Assembly: GCF_003672135.1 (NCBI RefSeq)
Contig: NC_039519.1
Coordinates: 682,001-746,000 of the forward strand
DNA: 64,000 nt
From: Ooceraea biroi
Lineage: Eukaryota > Arthropoda > Insecta > Hymenoptera > Formicidae
Direction: 5' to 3'
The notes below the pieces were generated by a model, which did not search any database, was not told the DNA's origin, and was given only the letters and a program-made list of their open reading frames with translations. Position numbers and translations under genes: made by a program. This document shows, in pieces, positions 1 to 10,733 of the stretch. How positions within the stretch are numbered: the stretch's first letter is position 1; the number at the start of each line of letters is the position of its first letter.

Positions 1-242
1 CACTATTAGAGCTCGAATGGGAAGTCTTACCGCACCCCGCGTATTCTCCATGCGATTATTATTTGTTCCGGTCGATGCAACACGCTTTAGAGGATACACA
101 CTTTGATAATTTGGAAGAAGTGCGAAAATTCGTCGACGAATGGACCAACTGAAAAGAAGAGTGATTTTATCGTGGTGGAATCCATCTCTTGCCAGAAAGA
201 TGGGAAAAAGTTATAGAAAACGAAGGAAAATATTTGGATTAA
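1..242 (+). pseudogene. mariner transposase, C-terminal remnant
   Basis: Reading the frame that starts at base 3 gives the end of a mariner (DD34D-type) transposase: WEVLPHPAYSP, then DYYLFRSMQHALED, a helical tail ending DEWTN, and the hallmark C-terminus IHLLPERWEKVIENEGKYLD followed by TAA at 240-242. The usual SPDLAPSDYY segment is shortened to SPCDYY, an internal in-frame deletion just before the third catalytic aspartate, which itself is kept. Two in-frame TGA codons (150-152 and 162-164) break the frame. The 5' part lies outside the window. It is a different mariner lineage from the copies at 5055 and 20590, whose C-terminus differs. Family assignment is firm; the subfamily is not decided. 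Confidence 0.85.
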
Positions 243-3200
243 GGTATTCATTCATTATCATATTTAAATACATGCGTTTTTGAGCAAAAAAACCCTCAAA
301 ACTAAATCACACCCCTAATATTAAAAGCGGAAATTGCAAAGTACGTATACGTGACGCGTTATGTTGAACGATAAAAATTTCAATCCCATTCTTCAGACGT
401 TCGCAAGTAATTAGATACATCGAACTGTGCCAGACTAACACGCCGGAATTTCGGATACCAAAGCTTCAGAACGAGTCGAATTTATCCCCGGGACTTAAGG
501 TTCTTATCGGAAAGATATAAGGGTCGTAGAGATAGTTATGCGCGAGGGACGCGCGAGCTCCCGACGATGCAGACATTAAGACGTCTGGTTCTCGACCTCC
601 GATTTTCCGCCCCGCGCCAACCCCTGGCGAGCGTAACCCCCTTTAGACGACGGGAGGTTTACCCCGTCTTCATTGTCCTCTAATTCTCATCTGATGCTCA
701 CATTACGTAATTTTCTCTTTATTATTTTATACTTTCCGGCTCTCTCTTCCTCTCTCTCTCTCTCTTCGTCTTTCTCTCTGTCTCTATTGGTTTCTCTCTT
801 TCTTTCTCTCTCTTTCTCTTGTCTCGCGCTCATCCGACTTCTGCACGAATTCATCCCCCGCAACGCATACTAATGCACCTTGCATTTATTAATTATTCCG
901 TGCTAGTTACCCCGGCTTCTCGTCTCGCCGTCGCAATGATAGATTAAACTACCTAGATTCGGAAGTCCGCGATGCGAATCCCGCTCGTCACTGTGGTGAT
1001 ACGTGCCCGGAAATTTTTTCCTTCGACAAATCGATAAAGACTGGAGTATCTGGTTTGCTCTTCTCGTCCTGCGTGCCGAAATACGACTTAGGAATAATAA
1101 CAGTGCAGATTACGTTTTCGGTATTGTTAATTGCACCTCTCTGTAAGTAAATACATTATTTGAAATTGCGTCCTATGTTCTACCTCAAACTTCCTCTTTG
1201 CATAAAACTCGAAAAATTAACGAATTACCTTATTTACATGTCAAATGATTAAATTGACAAAATATTTTTCTTCAAGCGATTTAAAATACGTTGTTTGCAA
1301 CGTATGTATGTCTTAAGCTTCTTAAATATTATCATTCGCAGATTATTTTCCTGAAAGAAAACGTCTGCAAAGGGTTAATCGTTAGATATTGTAGGGTGAG
1401 AATCGTTCACGACGGCAGAGCCTCGGTAAAACGCGTCTGAATAGAAATCAAGCGGCGATTGAGCGACTTTTGACGAGTTCCTAAGACCCAGTTCGTCGTT
1501 TCGTACGTGATATTTGAAGATACAAGCGACTACCCCACGGGGAACATCCCCTAAGATCTTTAACTCCGCGGTCCTGAAGGACCCGGCATGCTACTTGGTA
1601 TGCAACGAGAGCAGCCATTCATCTCCCGATCTCCAGCAAAGTCTCGACCTCCGGATATAAATTAGCTTTTGTTTAGCATTCAATGCGAGGCGCCTTTTCC
1701 GCCGCGTCGGACCGACCTACCACCGTACAATCCCCATGATTAGGCATCCACCTGACCAGCTCGTGGCAATCCGTTGCAATTAATGTAGCCACCTACTTCT
1801 CCATTGAGCCAATTAAACGTTTGCGACTGCCCGGGAAAGAAATTGCTTGGATGTTAAAAGGGAATATAATTCTTGAGGGCGTGCGATCAGAAGCGACTCA
1901 GAAAATTTATTTCAAGATGTTTTGGTAGAGAAGAGAAGAATTAGAAACACAAGCGCTAGACTAAAGTAAGTTCTTGTACTTGATGAAAAAGATTTAAAAA
2001 AACTGAAAGTTTGAAAATAAACTAAGCGGACAGTGAATGGTATAATATTAAAATTGGAAATATTAATTAGAGAACAAATTCTGATAAAAACGATTGCAAT
2101 TCTTGAACAATTTGATGCTAAATACTTCCTCATGCGTTCAGAATATTCCCTTTAGGGCTGCTATCCTTAATATTCCATGGTGCACTCCAGTAAAGAGGGG
2201 CATTCAATAATCATACATCCCCTTCAAGAATTCAGTAGCTTGCTACTTTTTTCACATAATAAACTTGTAATTATCAATATTAAAATATCAAGAGTACTCA
2301 ATTCACAAAAAATTAATTTATGGCATTAATTAAAAATCATTATTGAATTCTTTAGTAACAATGATTTATTTTACCGTTGGCCGATGAGATTGAAACCAAC
2401 GCCTGTTTGCGCAATACAACTCATAAAATTGTCCATTATTTCAAGAATTTCCATTAAACACCGAAAAATTGTGCTGTGCCAAATTCATGTTTCTGTCACA
2501 AGTTTTCGAGGAAGAGCCATTTTTATTGTCAAAGTATTTTCCACCCGAAAATTCGCACTATTTTTAAACTTTAATTACTTGAAGAAAGAACATGTTTCTC
2601 GTCCCTTCCTGAAGACACTTGCCGGGGGAAGCCTGTTGAATCCGACGCCGGTAAATTCGACGGATGGGAAACATCGTCTAGCCGGCGTTGAACTTTCTCG
2701 ATACACAAGGCAACATAGCAACACAACACGGTAAAGCACAACAAGTGGGGGGGATGCTGGGGGTGGAAAGCCCGATAGATATACAGCCACCCGTGGCAGA
2801 GAGGCGCGCGTCGCCTGCGCCACGTGCTTTTCACCCCTCCTCGCTGTTTCTCCACCTCTCCCCTTTCTCCGTCTGTCTTCCTCTCTTTCGCTCGCTCTAA
2901 ACAACCCCTCTACCTACTGATCGGCCGACCGTATACACCCCTGTCACTCCCCGCCCGTGGGAAACGCAGCCTCTCCCGCGATACACCACGTGGCTGCTGC
3001 AACAGTTTCCACGCCGCGTGCTGCGTGTCGTTGGAGGATAAAGTGTTGATCAATCGACAGTCAATATTCACACATTACGTGATGCATTTTAAGTAGTTTA
3101 TTGTTCATTTATTATATTTTTTATTTATAACCCTACAGCTATCTTTGTTAATATTTTGGTATTCGATCAGGCCCAAATATTGTTTGCGACGCAATTCGGA

Positions 3201-4952
3201 ATAGTTTTATCGCCGAAAATCCTCCTCTCCCTCCGAGATTTATTCTCCCGTCAGCTTCCTCCAGCAGCAAACGTTGTTAACTTGCACATCATCGACTCGA
3301 TCCGGGTAAAAACACGCGCACCGGCAGCACGTGAATAATGCGTCCCAGAAGAGCTTTCAGCCGCAGCGAAATGTTGTACAGTGCCTGTAGGGTTTGGTTT
3401 TGCGGGTGCCTCCCTCCCACCCCCGGACTAACCTAAGGCAACCGGCAGGCGAGTTGGAGCCAAGTTAGGTCTAACAACGTAACCGAGACGTGCAACCTTG
3501 TAAATAGATGTCTGGAGCGTGCCGGAGCTCGCTACATATGCGCGAGCAGGAAGGGTGTAACGTCGCGGAGAAATTCGCGCAGGGTTGAGCGAGCCAACCC
3601 CGCGTTGTTGTACCTCGTCGTAGTATACCCAGCAAGAAGCTTACGTGCACACGCATGCACGCCGGTAATTAGTGTCTTAATGAACCCACGCCGCGGGTAA
3701 GGAGCTGCGCAAATAATTGCCAGCGTGCGCGAGATTTCACTGCTCGAGCACGCTCCGCTCGGCGCCGCTCGGTCTTGGATACAGGGGGACGAGCGGTGAA
3801 CACGGGGGATGGAAACACGAGTTTTTTAAATATGATTGCGTGCGCGCGGAATCGCAGAGCATTAATTTAACGTGGCTTCGACCACACGCGCTCGCCAGCG
3901 CGCGCCATGCGCGAATGCGCCGCTGATTCGTCGCGAGTGTGTAGTAACGTTATGACATTTTAATGCGACGAAATTGCATGTCAGGAGTCTTGGGCTTTGT
4001 GCGTATGCGTGTGTTCCTAATAATAGAGCGCTTTTATTGCTGATTGCATGCAAAGTGGATTGCACAATACTTTGAATTACGAGATACGATATGTTCGCCG
4101 ATTCAATGAACGCTAAATGAAAAATATTATAAAATATAAAATACGTAAGAATGGAATATGCGGTGTCTACGAATCAAAGGCAAAATTTTCATTCTTTCTT
4201 TTATTGAACTTAAAGTAGAGATTTTTAAAGATTCATTATTCTCAGAATTGATTACCAAGATATTAATTGTTGGAAAATTGTGAGAGAAACATATTCTCTC
4301 TGAAAATTCTCCAGCACTTTACATTTTCGTAAATATTCTAACGCTGAACTGAATAGATCTATAATATTTCGTAATTCATTATTGCTTTACAGTTACAGTT
4401 TGTCAAGTAATAAGTGAAAAGCGTATAACGTTTCTTATTCCTAACATAGATTTTAGATAATAACACAATAAATCAATTGCGAATTACGACTGAAACGTTT
4501 GGTGAATGGCACCGATGCAATAATGGCGCTTTCCAGTTGACTCAATTTTAATCGACATCGCAAACAGCGTCTTAATGCCTCGCTCGGTTGTTTGCGATCG
4601 CAATTCGATAGGCAAGATCTTACACACAGAACTTGATATTTTTTTAACGATACTTGGACTTCTCCAGCGCAAAGAAGCACAATGAAGGAATATTTACCGT
4701 TTTACTGTGCATTAAGTGCAGTCTGACGCAGGTCCGGCCGCTAATGCATCGCCCTTATTCGACTTGAAACGACTTTTTGCTTTACGACGGGCGATTTGAA
4801 TTTTATACACTGCGATATTTGAATTACGATGCGCCATAAAATACGATCCTACCAACGCGCGTGTGCGTCCGGGCTCGTTTCTTCGAGGACATTGATTATA
4901 TCTATACATATGAGTGTTATTTTATTGAGTGACTGACGTCATATTTTGTGTC
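243..4952. other. non-coding stretch, no gene recognised
   Basis: AT-rich sequence with a pyrimidine microsatellite near 741-820 and a more GC-rich part at about 2750-3920. Short open frames occur on both strands, but none shows a recognisable domain, a convincing exon flanked by splice sites, or repeat structure. The first 80 or so bases may still belong to the 3' end of the mariner remnant. Confidence 0.5.
741..820. repeat. imperfect CT-rich microsatellite
   Basis: Almost pure C and T on the plus strand in CT and CTTT steps, interrupted by a few G bases. A serine/leucine-rich open frame across it is a by-product of the repeat. Confidence 0.85.
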
Positions 4953-5054
4953 ACATTGTTATACATTCAAAATTTGACGCACGCAAGAGCAATAATGTAA
5001 ACGACTTTATGCAAATAATGCACATAATTGTATTTAACGAAATGCTTGATCATA
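4953..5054 (+). repeat. 102-bp duplicated flank, left copy (A)
   Basis: This 102-bp sequence recurs at 8179-8280 in the same orientation with only about four substitutions. It ends in TA directly before the mariner terminus. The matching copy abuts the right terminus of the 310-bp-unit array. The two copies thus bracket the whole composite insertion. It is far too long to be a transposon target-site duplication. Confidence 0.9.
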
Positions 5055-6180
5055 TTGGGTTGGCCAAAAAGTAATTGCGTTTTTTTCCAATAGATGGACA
5101 TACATGTCTTCAAATGTAACTAACTTCATTCTAAACCGCAAATTCATTATGTAGGTTAACAACTCACAGTTCAAGCTTGTTTTACAAAAAGAAAGTACAC
5201 GATTTCGTTAACAATTGTTTGTTTGCCGTCCATTTCAAAATGGAAAATCAAAAAGAACATTTTCCTCATATTTTGTTTTATTACTTCCGAAAAGGGAAAA
5301 ACGCTGTGCAAGCTCATAAAAAGTTATGTCATGTATATGGCGAAGATGCTTTAAAACTGCGGCAGTGTCAAAATTCGTTTACTAAATTTCGATCTGCAGA
5401 TTTTAATGTGAAAGATGCACCACGCTCAGGAAGGCCAATCGAAATTGATGATGACAAAATAAAGGCACTGATCGATTCCAATCGGCGTTTAACGACACGA
5501 GAGATTGCTGAGAATCTTAACGTATCGAAATCGAGTGTTGAAACCATTTAAAACGACTTGGATACATTAGTAAGCTCGATATTTGGGTACCACGTGAGCT
5601 CAAAGAAATTCATCTCACTAAGCGTATTGACATGTGCGATTCTCTTTTGAAACGTGAGGAAAATGATCCATTTTTGAAACGGATGATAACAGGCGACGAA
5701 AAATGGATCGTCTACAACAACGTCAAACGAAAAAGATCGTGGAGCAAGCGTGATGAACCTGCTCAAAGCACTTGAAAAGCAGATATTCACCAAAGAAAGA
5801 TTATGCTGTCAGTCTGGTGGGACTTTAAAGGTATCGTGTATTTCGAGCTGCTTGCAAGGAATCAAACCATTAATTCAGACGTATACTGTCGTCAACTGGA
5901 TTGCCATCAAACAGAAACGTCGAGAATTGGTGAATCGCAAAGGTGTTGTGTTTCACCATGATAACGCTAGACCACGTACAAGTTTGGTGACTCGTCAAAA
6001 ATTGTTGCAGCTTGGATGGGATGTGTTACCATGATGTTACCACATCCACCATATTCGCCAGACCTGGCACCATCAGATTACCATTCGTTTCGTTCTTTGC
6101 AAAACGCCTTGAATGGTAAAACCTTGACTGCTGATGAGGATATCAAATCGTTCTTGGAATTGTTTTTTGCTGAAAAAGAT
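5055..6180 (+). mobile_element. mellifera-type mariner, 3' truncated
   Basis: Starts with the terminal repeat TTGGGTTGGCCAAAAAGTAA directly after a TA, resembling the ends of mellifera-subfamily mariners of Hymenoptera. Element and transposase both run on the plus strand. About 95 bp of the 3' end, including the second terminal repeat, are missing: sequence stops in the codons for AEKD and passes directly into a 310-bp repeat unit at 6181. The other copies of this family (20590-23853) keep the 3' terminus. Confidence 0.9.
5240..6180 (+). pseudogene. mariner transposase, inactive (DD34D)
   Basis: The start ATG at 5240 opens MENQKEHF, then a paired-like helix-turn-helix DNA-binding half (GKNAVQAHKKL, TTREIAENLNVSKSSVETI). 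The catalytic half follows in fragments: ITGDEKWIVYNN (first Asp), VVFHHDNARP (second Asp) and YSPDLAPSDYH (third Asp, 34 residues after the second). It is broken by a frameshift right after SSVETI (stop at 5549-5551), an in-frame TGA before KADIHQ, another frameshift before the HHDN motif, and a short insertion that shifts the frame after GWDVLP. The 3' end is cut off. The same lesions recur in the copies at 20665-23669, so this is an old dead lineage that was amplified, not an independently decayed copy. Confidence 0.9.
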
Positions 6181-8178
6181 AACCTGCTTTGACGTTCTAG
6201 CGGCAAAAAAGGAAATTTCGGACATATTTTAGTGTTAAAGTAGTAGGTAAATAGACGCTGAATAACGCCTCGAATTCTTCATTTGAGGCGTTATTCAGCG
6301 TCTATTTAGCTACTACTTTAACACTAAAATATGTCCGAAATTTTGCGCCTACTTTAATGCTTTTAGCAGTCGTACGAACCTACTTTTAGGAAAATAGAAC
6401 CTAGAACTCTTACATTGAAACTCAAACTCCTACAAACAGATGTTAAGATGCTATTTTGACCCTGCAACATTCGGCTATAATCTTGATCGAAACCTGCTTT
6501 GACGCTCTAGCGGCAAAAAAGGAAATTTCGGACATATTTTAGTGTGAAAGTAGTAGGTAAATAGACGCTGAATAACGCCTCGAATTCTTCATTTGAGGCG
6601 TTATTCAGCGTCTATTTAGCTACTACTTTAACACTAAAATATGTCCGAAATTTTGCGCCTACTTTAATGCTTTTAGCAGTCGTACGAACCTACTTTTAGG
6701 AAAATAGAACCTAGAACTCTTACATTGAAACTCAAACTCCTACAAACAGATGTTAAGATGCTATTTTGACCCTGCAACATTCGGCTATAATCTTGATCGA
6801 AACCTGCTTTGACGCTCTAGCGGCAAAAAAGGAAATTTCGGACATATTTTAGTGTTAAAGTAGTAGGTAAATAGACGCTGAATAACGCCTCGAATTCTTC
6901 ATTTGAGGCGTTATTCAGCGTCTATTTAGCTACTACTTTAACACTAAAATATGTCCGAAATTTTGCGCCTACTTTAATGCTTTTAGCAGTCGTACGAACC
7001 TACTTTTAGGAAAATAGAACCTAGAACTCTTACATTGAAACTCAAACTCCTACAAACAGATGTTAAGATGCTATTTTGACCCTGCAACATTCGGCTATAA
7101 TCTTGATCGAAACCTGCTTTGACGCTCTAGCGGCAAAAAAGGAAATTTCGGACATATTTTAGTGTGAAAGTAGTAGGTAAATAGACGCTGAATAACGCCT
7201 CGAATTCTTCATTTGAGGCGTTATTCAGCGTCTATTTAGCTACTACTTTAACACTAAAATATGTCCGAAATTTTGCGCCTACTTTAATGCTTTTAGCAGT
7301 CGTACGAACCTACTTTTAGGAAAATAGAACCTAGAACTCTTACATTGAAACTCAAACTCCTACAAACAGAGGTTAAGATGCTATTTTGACCCTGCAACAT
7401 TCGGCTATAATCTTGATCGAAACCTGCTTTGACGCTCTAGCGGCAAAAAAGGAAATTTCGGACATATTTTAGTGTGAAAGTAGTAGCTAAATAGACGCTG
7501 AATAACGCCTCGAATTCTTCATTTGAGGCGTTATTCAGCGTCTATTTAGCTACTACTTTAACACTAAAATATGTCCGAAATTTTGCGCCTACTTTAATGC
7601 TTTTAGCAGTCGTACGAACCTACTTTTAGGAAAATAGAACCTAGAACTCTTACATTGAAACTCAAACTCCTACAAACAGAGGTTAAGATGCTATTTTGAC
7701 CCTGCAACATTCGGCTATAATCTTGATCGAAACCTGCTTTGACGCTCTAGCGGCAAAAAAGGAAATTTCGGACATATTTTAGCGTGAAAGTAGTAGGTAA
7801 ATAGACGCTGAATAACGCCTCGAATTCTTCATTTGAGGCGTTATTCAGCGTCTATTTAGCTACTACTTTAACACTAAAATATGTCCGAAATTTTGCGCCT
7901 ACTTTAATGCTTTTAGCAGTCGTACGAACCTACTTTTAGGAAAATAGAACCTAGAACTCTTACATTGAAACTCAAACTCCTACAAACAGATGTTAAGATG
8001 CTATTTTGACCCTGCTACATTCGGCTATAATCTTGATCGAAACCTGCTTTGACGCTCTAGCGGCAAAAAAGGAAATTTCGGACATATTTTAGCGTGAAAG
8101 TAGTAGCTAAATAGACGCTGAATAACGCCTCAAATGAAGAATTCAAGGTTCAATGTAGAACTAAAATTTCGACTCGGG
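6181..8178 (+). repeat. 310-bp palindromic unit array, left-truncated copy
   Basis: Six full head-to-tail units of exactly 310 bp start at 6181, 6491, 6801, 7111, 7421 and 7731 (marker AACCTGCTTTGAC). A partial unit from 8041 ends in the terminus AAAATTTCGACTCGGG at 8178. Units differ by only a few bases. Compared with the intact relative at 41072-43235, the left terminus and the following 160 or so bases are missing and replaced by mariner sequence. No protein is encoded. Units 1 and 3 read GTGTTAAAG and units 2 and 4 GTGTGAAAG at the same place, hinting at duplication of a two-unit block. Confidence 0.93.
6213..6343. repeat. 59-bp-arm palindrome within each 310-bp unit
   Basis: Arms 6213-6271 and 6285-6343 are reverse complements with a single mismatch, around a 13-base loop GAATTCTTCATTT. 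The same structure recurs in every full unit of both arrays. A transcript would form a long, nearly perfect hairpin, and the DNA could extrude as a cruciform. Confidence 0.92.
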
Positions 8179-8280
8179 ACATTATTATACATTCAAAATT
8201 TGACGCACGCAAGAGCAATAATGTAAACGAATTTATGCAAATAATGCACATAATTGTATTTAACGGAATGCTTGATCATA
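8179..8280 (+). repeat. 102-bp duplicated flank, right copy (A')
   Basis: Second copy of the sequence at 4953-5054, immediately after the array terminus. It continues into unique sequence at 8281. It carries A where copy A has G in the TTRTTATAC stretch and differs at about three other sites. Confidence 0.9.
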
Positions 8281-10224
8281 GTTTTATTTCACATATCTTA
8301 GCGTGGCGTAATCTGGAAAGGAATATGCAATCAATACAGCTGTGTTGTAACACACCTACACGATAAGAGAATGAATGCATTCATCCAGATGCGCGAGAAC
8401 GTAAGGAATTATTTTCGGAGTTACTCATAGAAACTGCAGGAGCGTGCGTTGACATCAATGTCACGTGTCCACTTTATTCCTGCAGATATATGGGCGCTGT
8501 TAAAAGGAAACGGTTCACGTGACGTCTTGGCGTCCGGCAAGTATTCCGTTTCATTTTTACGCGGCATATCGTGATTTTCGCTCGACGGTGCTCGTTACGG
8601 GTGTCAAGTCTCGAGGATAAGGGACGTCGGGGATCCGAGGCGCGAGCAGAAGCATGACGTCTTGCTCCTTCCATCACCATCGTATATCTTTTATGTCCCC
8701 TTGTCCACCATTCGTCCACCAACTTCCACGCAACTCTTTCACGATTTCAGACCACTCTCGTGCTGCGTTTTCCGTCCTTCTTCAATCGAATCCCCTCATT
8801 TTTGACTCACCAAGCGGCGTAAAAGTTGGAATTGATGGCCGGAGAAATCTGAGTGTGGACAGCCAATCCTGATCCGATATACACCGCGAGTCTGCCTTGA
8901 GGTGGCTTGTGCCACCTTCTTTTCCTCACCTTGTCTTTTACCGCCCTTACAACTCCATGGACATAAACTTTTATCCCATCCATTCCCCCTTATTTCGGAT
9001 TTACTTCTGAACGGAGTCAAAGGACTAGCCTTGTCCTCTTATTTTATAAATAAAAACTTCTGTGTCTCGTATAGTTAGAGTTTGAGAACGAAAGAGTTAA
9101 CGATTGTATCTCAGATCTTGGATGAAGTTGAAGTTTCTGGAAAATTTCGATAGATTTATCATTCCTTTTTGTCGTATATATTCTCGAAAACTGGCGCAAA
9201 ATGAAAAATGTGTCAATTATATTTCAGAATAATATTTAATGTCATTAACTACCCAAAAAATAGAAGAACAGGTAATCACTTTACAGATTTACTAGATATA
9301 AAACATTTACCATCCTTATTTCGATATATATTCACCAATTAACCGTAAAATATTTAAGACAAAGGTAACTAGTAAGAATAAATGGATACTTATTTTTCAA
9401 ATAGTGACTACTAGAACTCTCTACCGAGCGAAAACGCCAAGGTCCATTTCATGATTTGTGTAACACGGCTTAGCATTGGTAGCATGTATAGAACCGCTTG
9501 ATAATCAATGTTTCTACATGCCATGAATTTTTCAATATTACAAAAATCGTCAGCATCATAAATCGGAAACTTCCTGTTAGTCATCTAATTAACAAAAGTG
9601 AGCGAAACGCCGTGTTAAACACTGAACGTGTACGGGGTTAGCATCCGGGTCCTCCATGAAATAATGCCGGCTACTTCCGCAGCCGTGGTGGGCTCTGATC
9701 AATACCCACGTCTTTCGTTCCTCGGTATGAGACGTGCACGTAGGAACATCCCGACGGCAGCCTCGCATCGGAAGGAAGTGAAAAAAAGAAGAAGGAGGTG
9801 CGACGCGGGACGAAGGAGGCGCCGGAGGGGAAGAAAAGCCGAAGGATTCCGCGAGTCTGTGGTAATCGCACTTCGCCGAAGACTCTTGCCCCGTCTTTTT
9901 CCGCCTTCTACCGCCTCCTCCACCACCTCCTCTCGTCCTTCCACCCTCGAAAACCTATACCCGACGGGGGAGGGAAGCCGGAGGGGTATCACGTGGCCGG
10001 GACACCGGCAGATATCGAGTGGGCGGATGGCTAGAAGAGAGAGAGGACACTGCGCGCGCGCACTTTGATGTGTGTGCGCTTCCTCGGCGAGGCTAGACAC
10101 GCTCATGCTAGACGCCGACGAGGTCGGCGAGCATGCGTGCGCTGGGCGCATATGTGCATGCTGCATACGTGTGCAACGCGCGAGCGTGGCGATTCACCCA
10201 GGATACCGGGCCAGGAGGGTACGC

Positions 10225-10310
10225 TGGCGGTGGTGGTGACGGCCAGTGGTGGTGGCGGCGGCGGCGAAGGACGGCGGGTGGTGGAGGTGGTGGTGGTTGT
10301 GGCGGTGCGG
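10225..10310 (+). repeat. G-rich GGT/GGC tract, possible G-quadruplex
   Basis: Dense GG and GGG steps (GGTGGTGG, GGCGGCGGCGGC, GGTGGTGGAGGTGG) on the plus strand with short spacers. The pattern fits two-tier quadruplex formation; no function is shown. Confidence 0.6.
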
Positions 10311-10683
10311 CTCGTCCTCCCTGCTGCCGGCGAGAGTACGCCGGCAGTGGAGGTCAGAAGAGGAGAAGGAGGGAGAGATACGGAGCTGTCGGTGGAGAGA
10401 ATAGAGATCCTTGATCTCCTTCTAGGCGTCACGGACCGTAGGAAGGAGGGAGAGTGAGGAATGCACGGATGGGAAAGTTGGAGAGAAGCGCGCACCCGAT
10501 GATACGCGCCGGCGAAGGAGGAGGTAGAGAGGGATGCGAGAACGGGCGTGTAGGCGGACCGGCGAGAGGAATTCCACGGAGGCGTGTCTTCCCCGGCGCA
10601 CCAGGTGCAAAGGTGCGCGAACGCGACGTCGCCACGCCTTTTCTACGGGACCGACGCTGGTCCGCGACCGCACGATGTCGACA

Positions 10684-10733
10684 GCGACGACGACGACGAC
10701 GACGACGACGAGGATGAGGACGAGGACGAGGAC
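10684..10733 (+). repeat. CGA/GAC triplet repeat
   Basis: About nine CGA units run into GAT/GAC/GAG triplets. One frame would read an aspartate/glutamate run, but no exon boundaries support translation. Confidence 0.8.

Noticed and set aside
4934..4941. CRE-like palindrome TGACGTCA just left of the 102-bp duplication
   Set aside because: An 8-bp motif is expected about once by chance in a window of this size, and no gene start is near.
6181..8178. Regularly spaced repeats considered as a CRISPR-like array
   Set aside because: The whole 310-bp unit repeats, with no short repeat and variable spacers, and the context is a eukaryotic transposon.
4953..8280. 102-bp repeat as a transposon target-site duplication
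   Set aside because: Far longer than any known target-site duplication, and the elements involved use TA.
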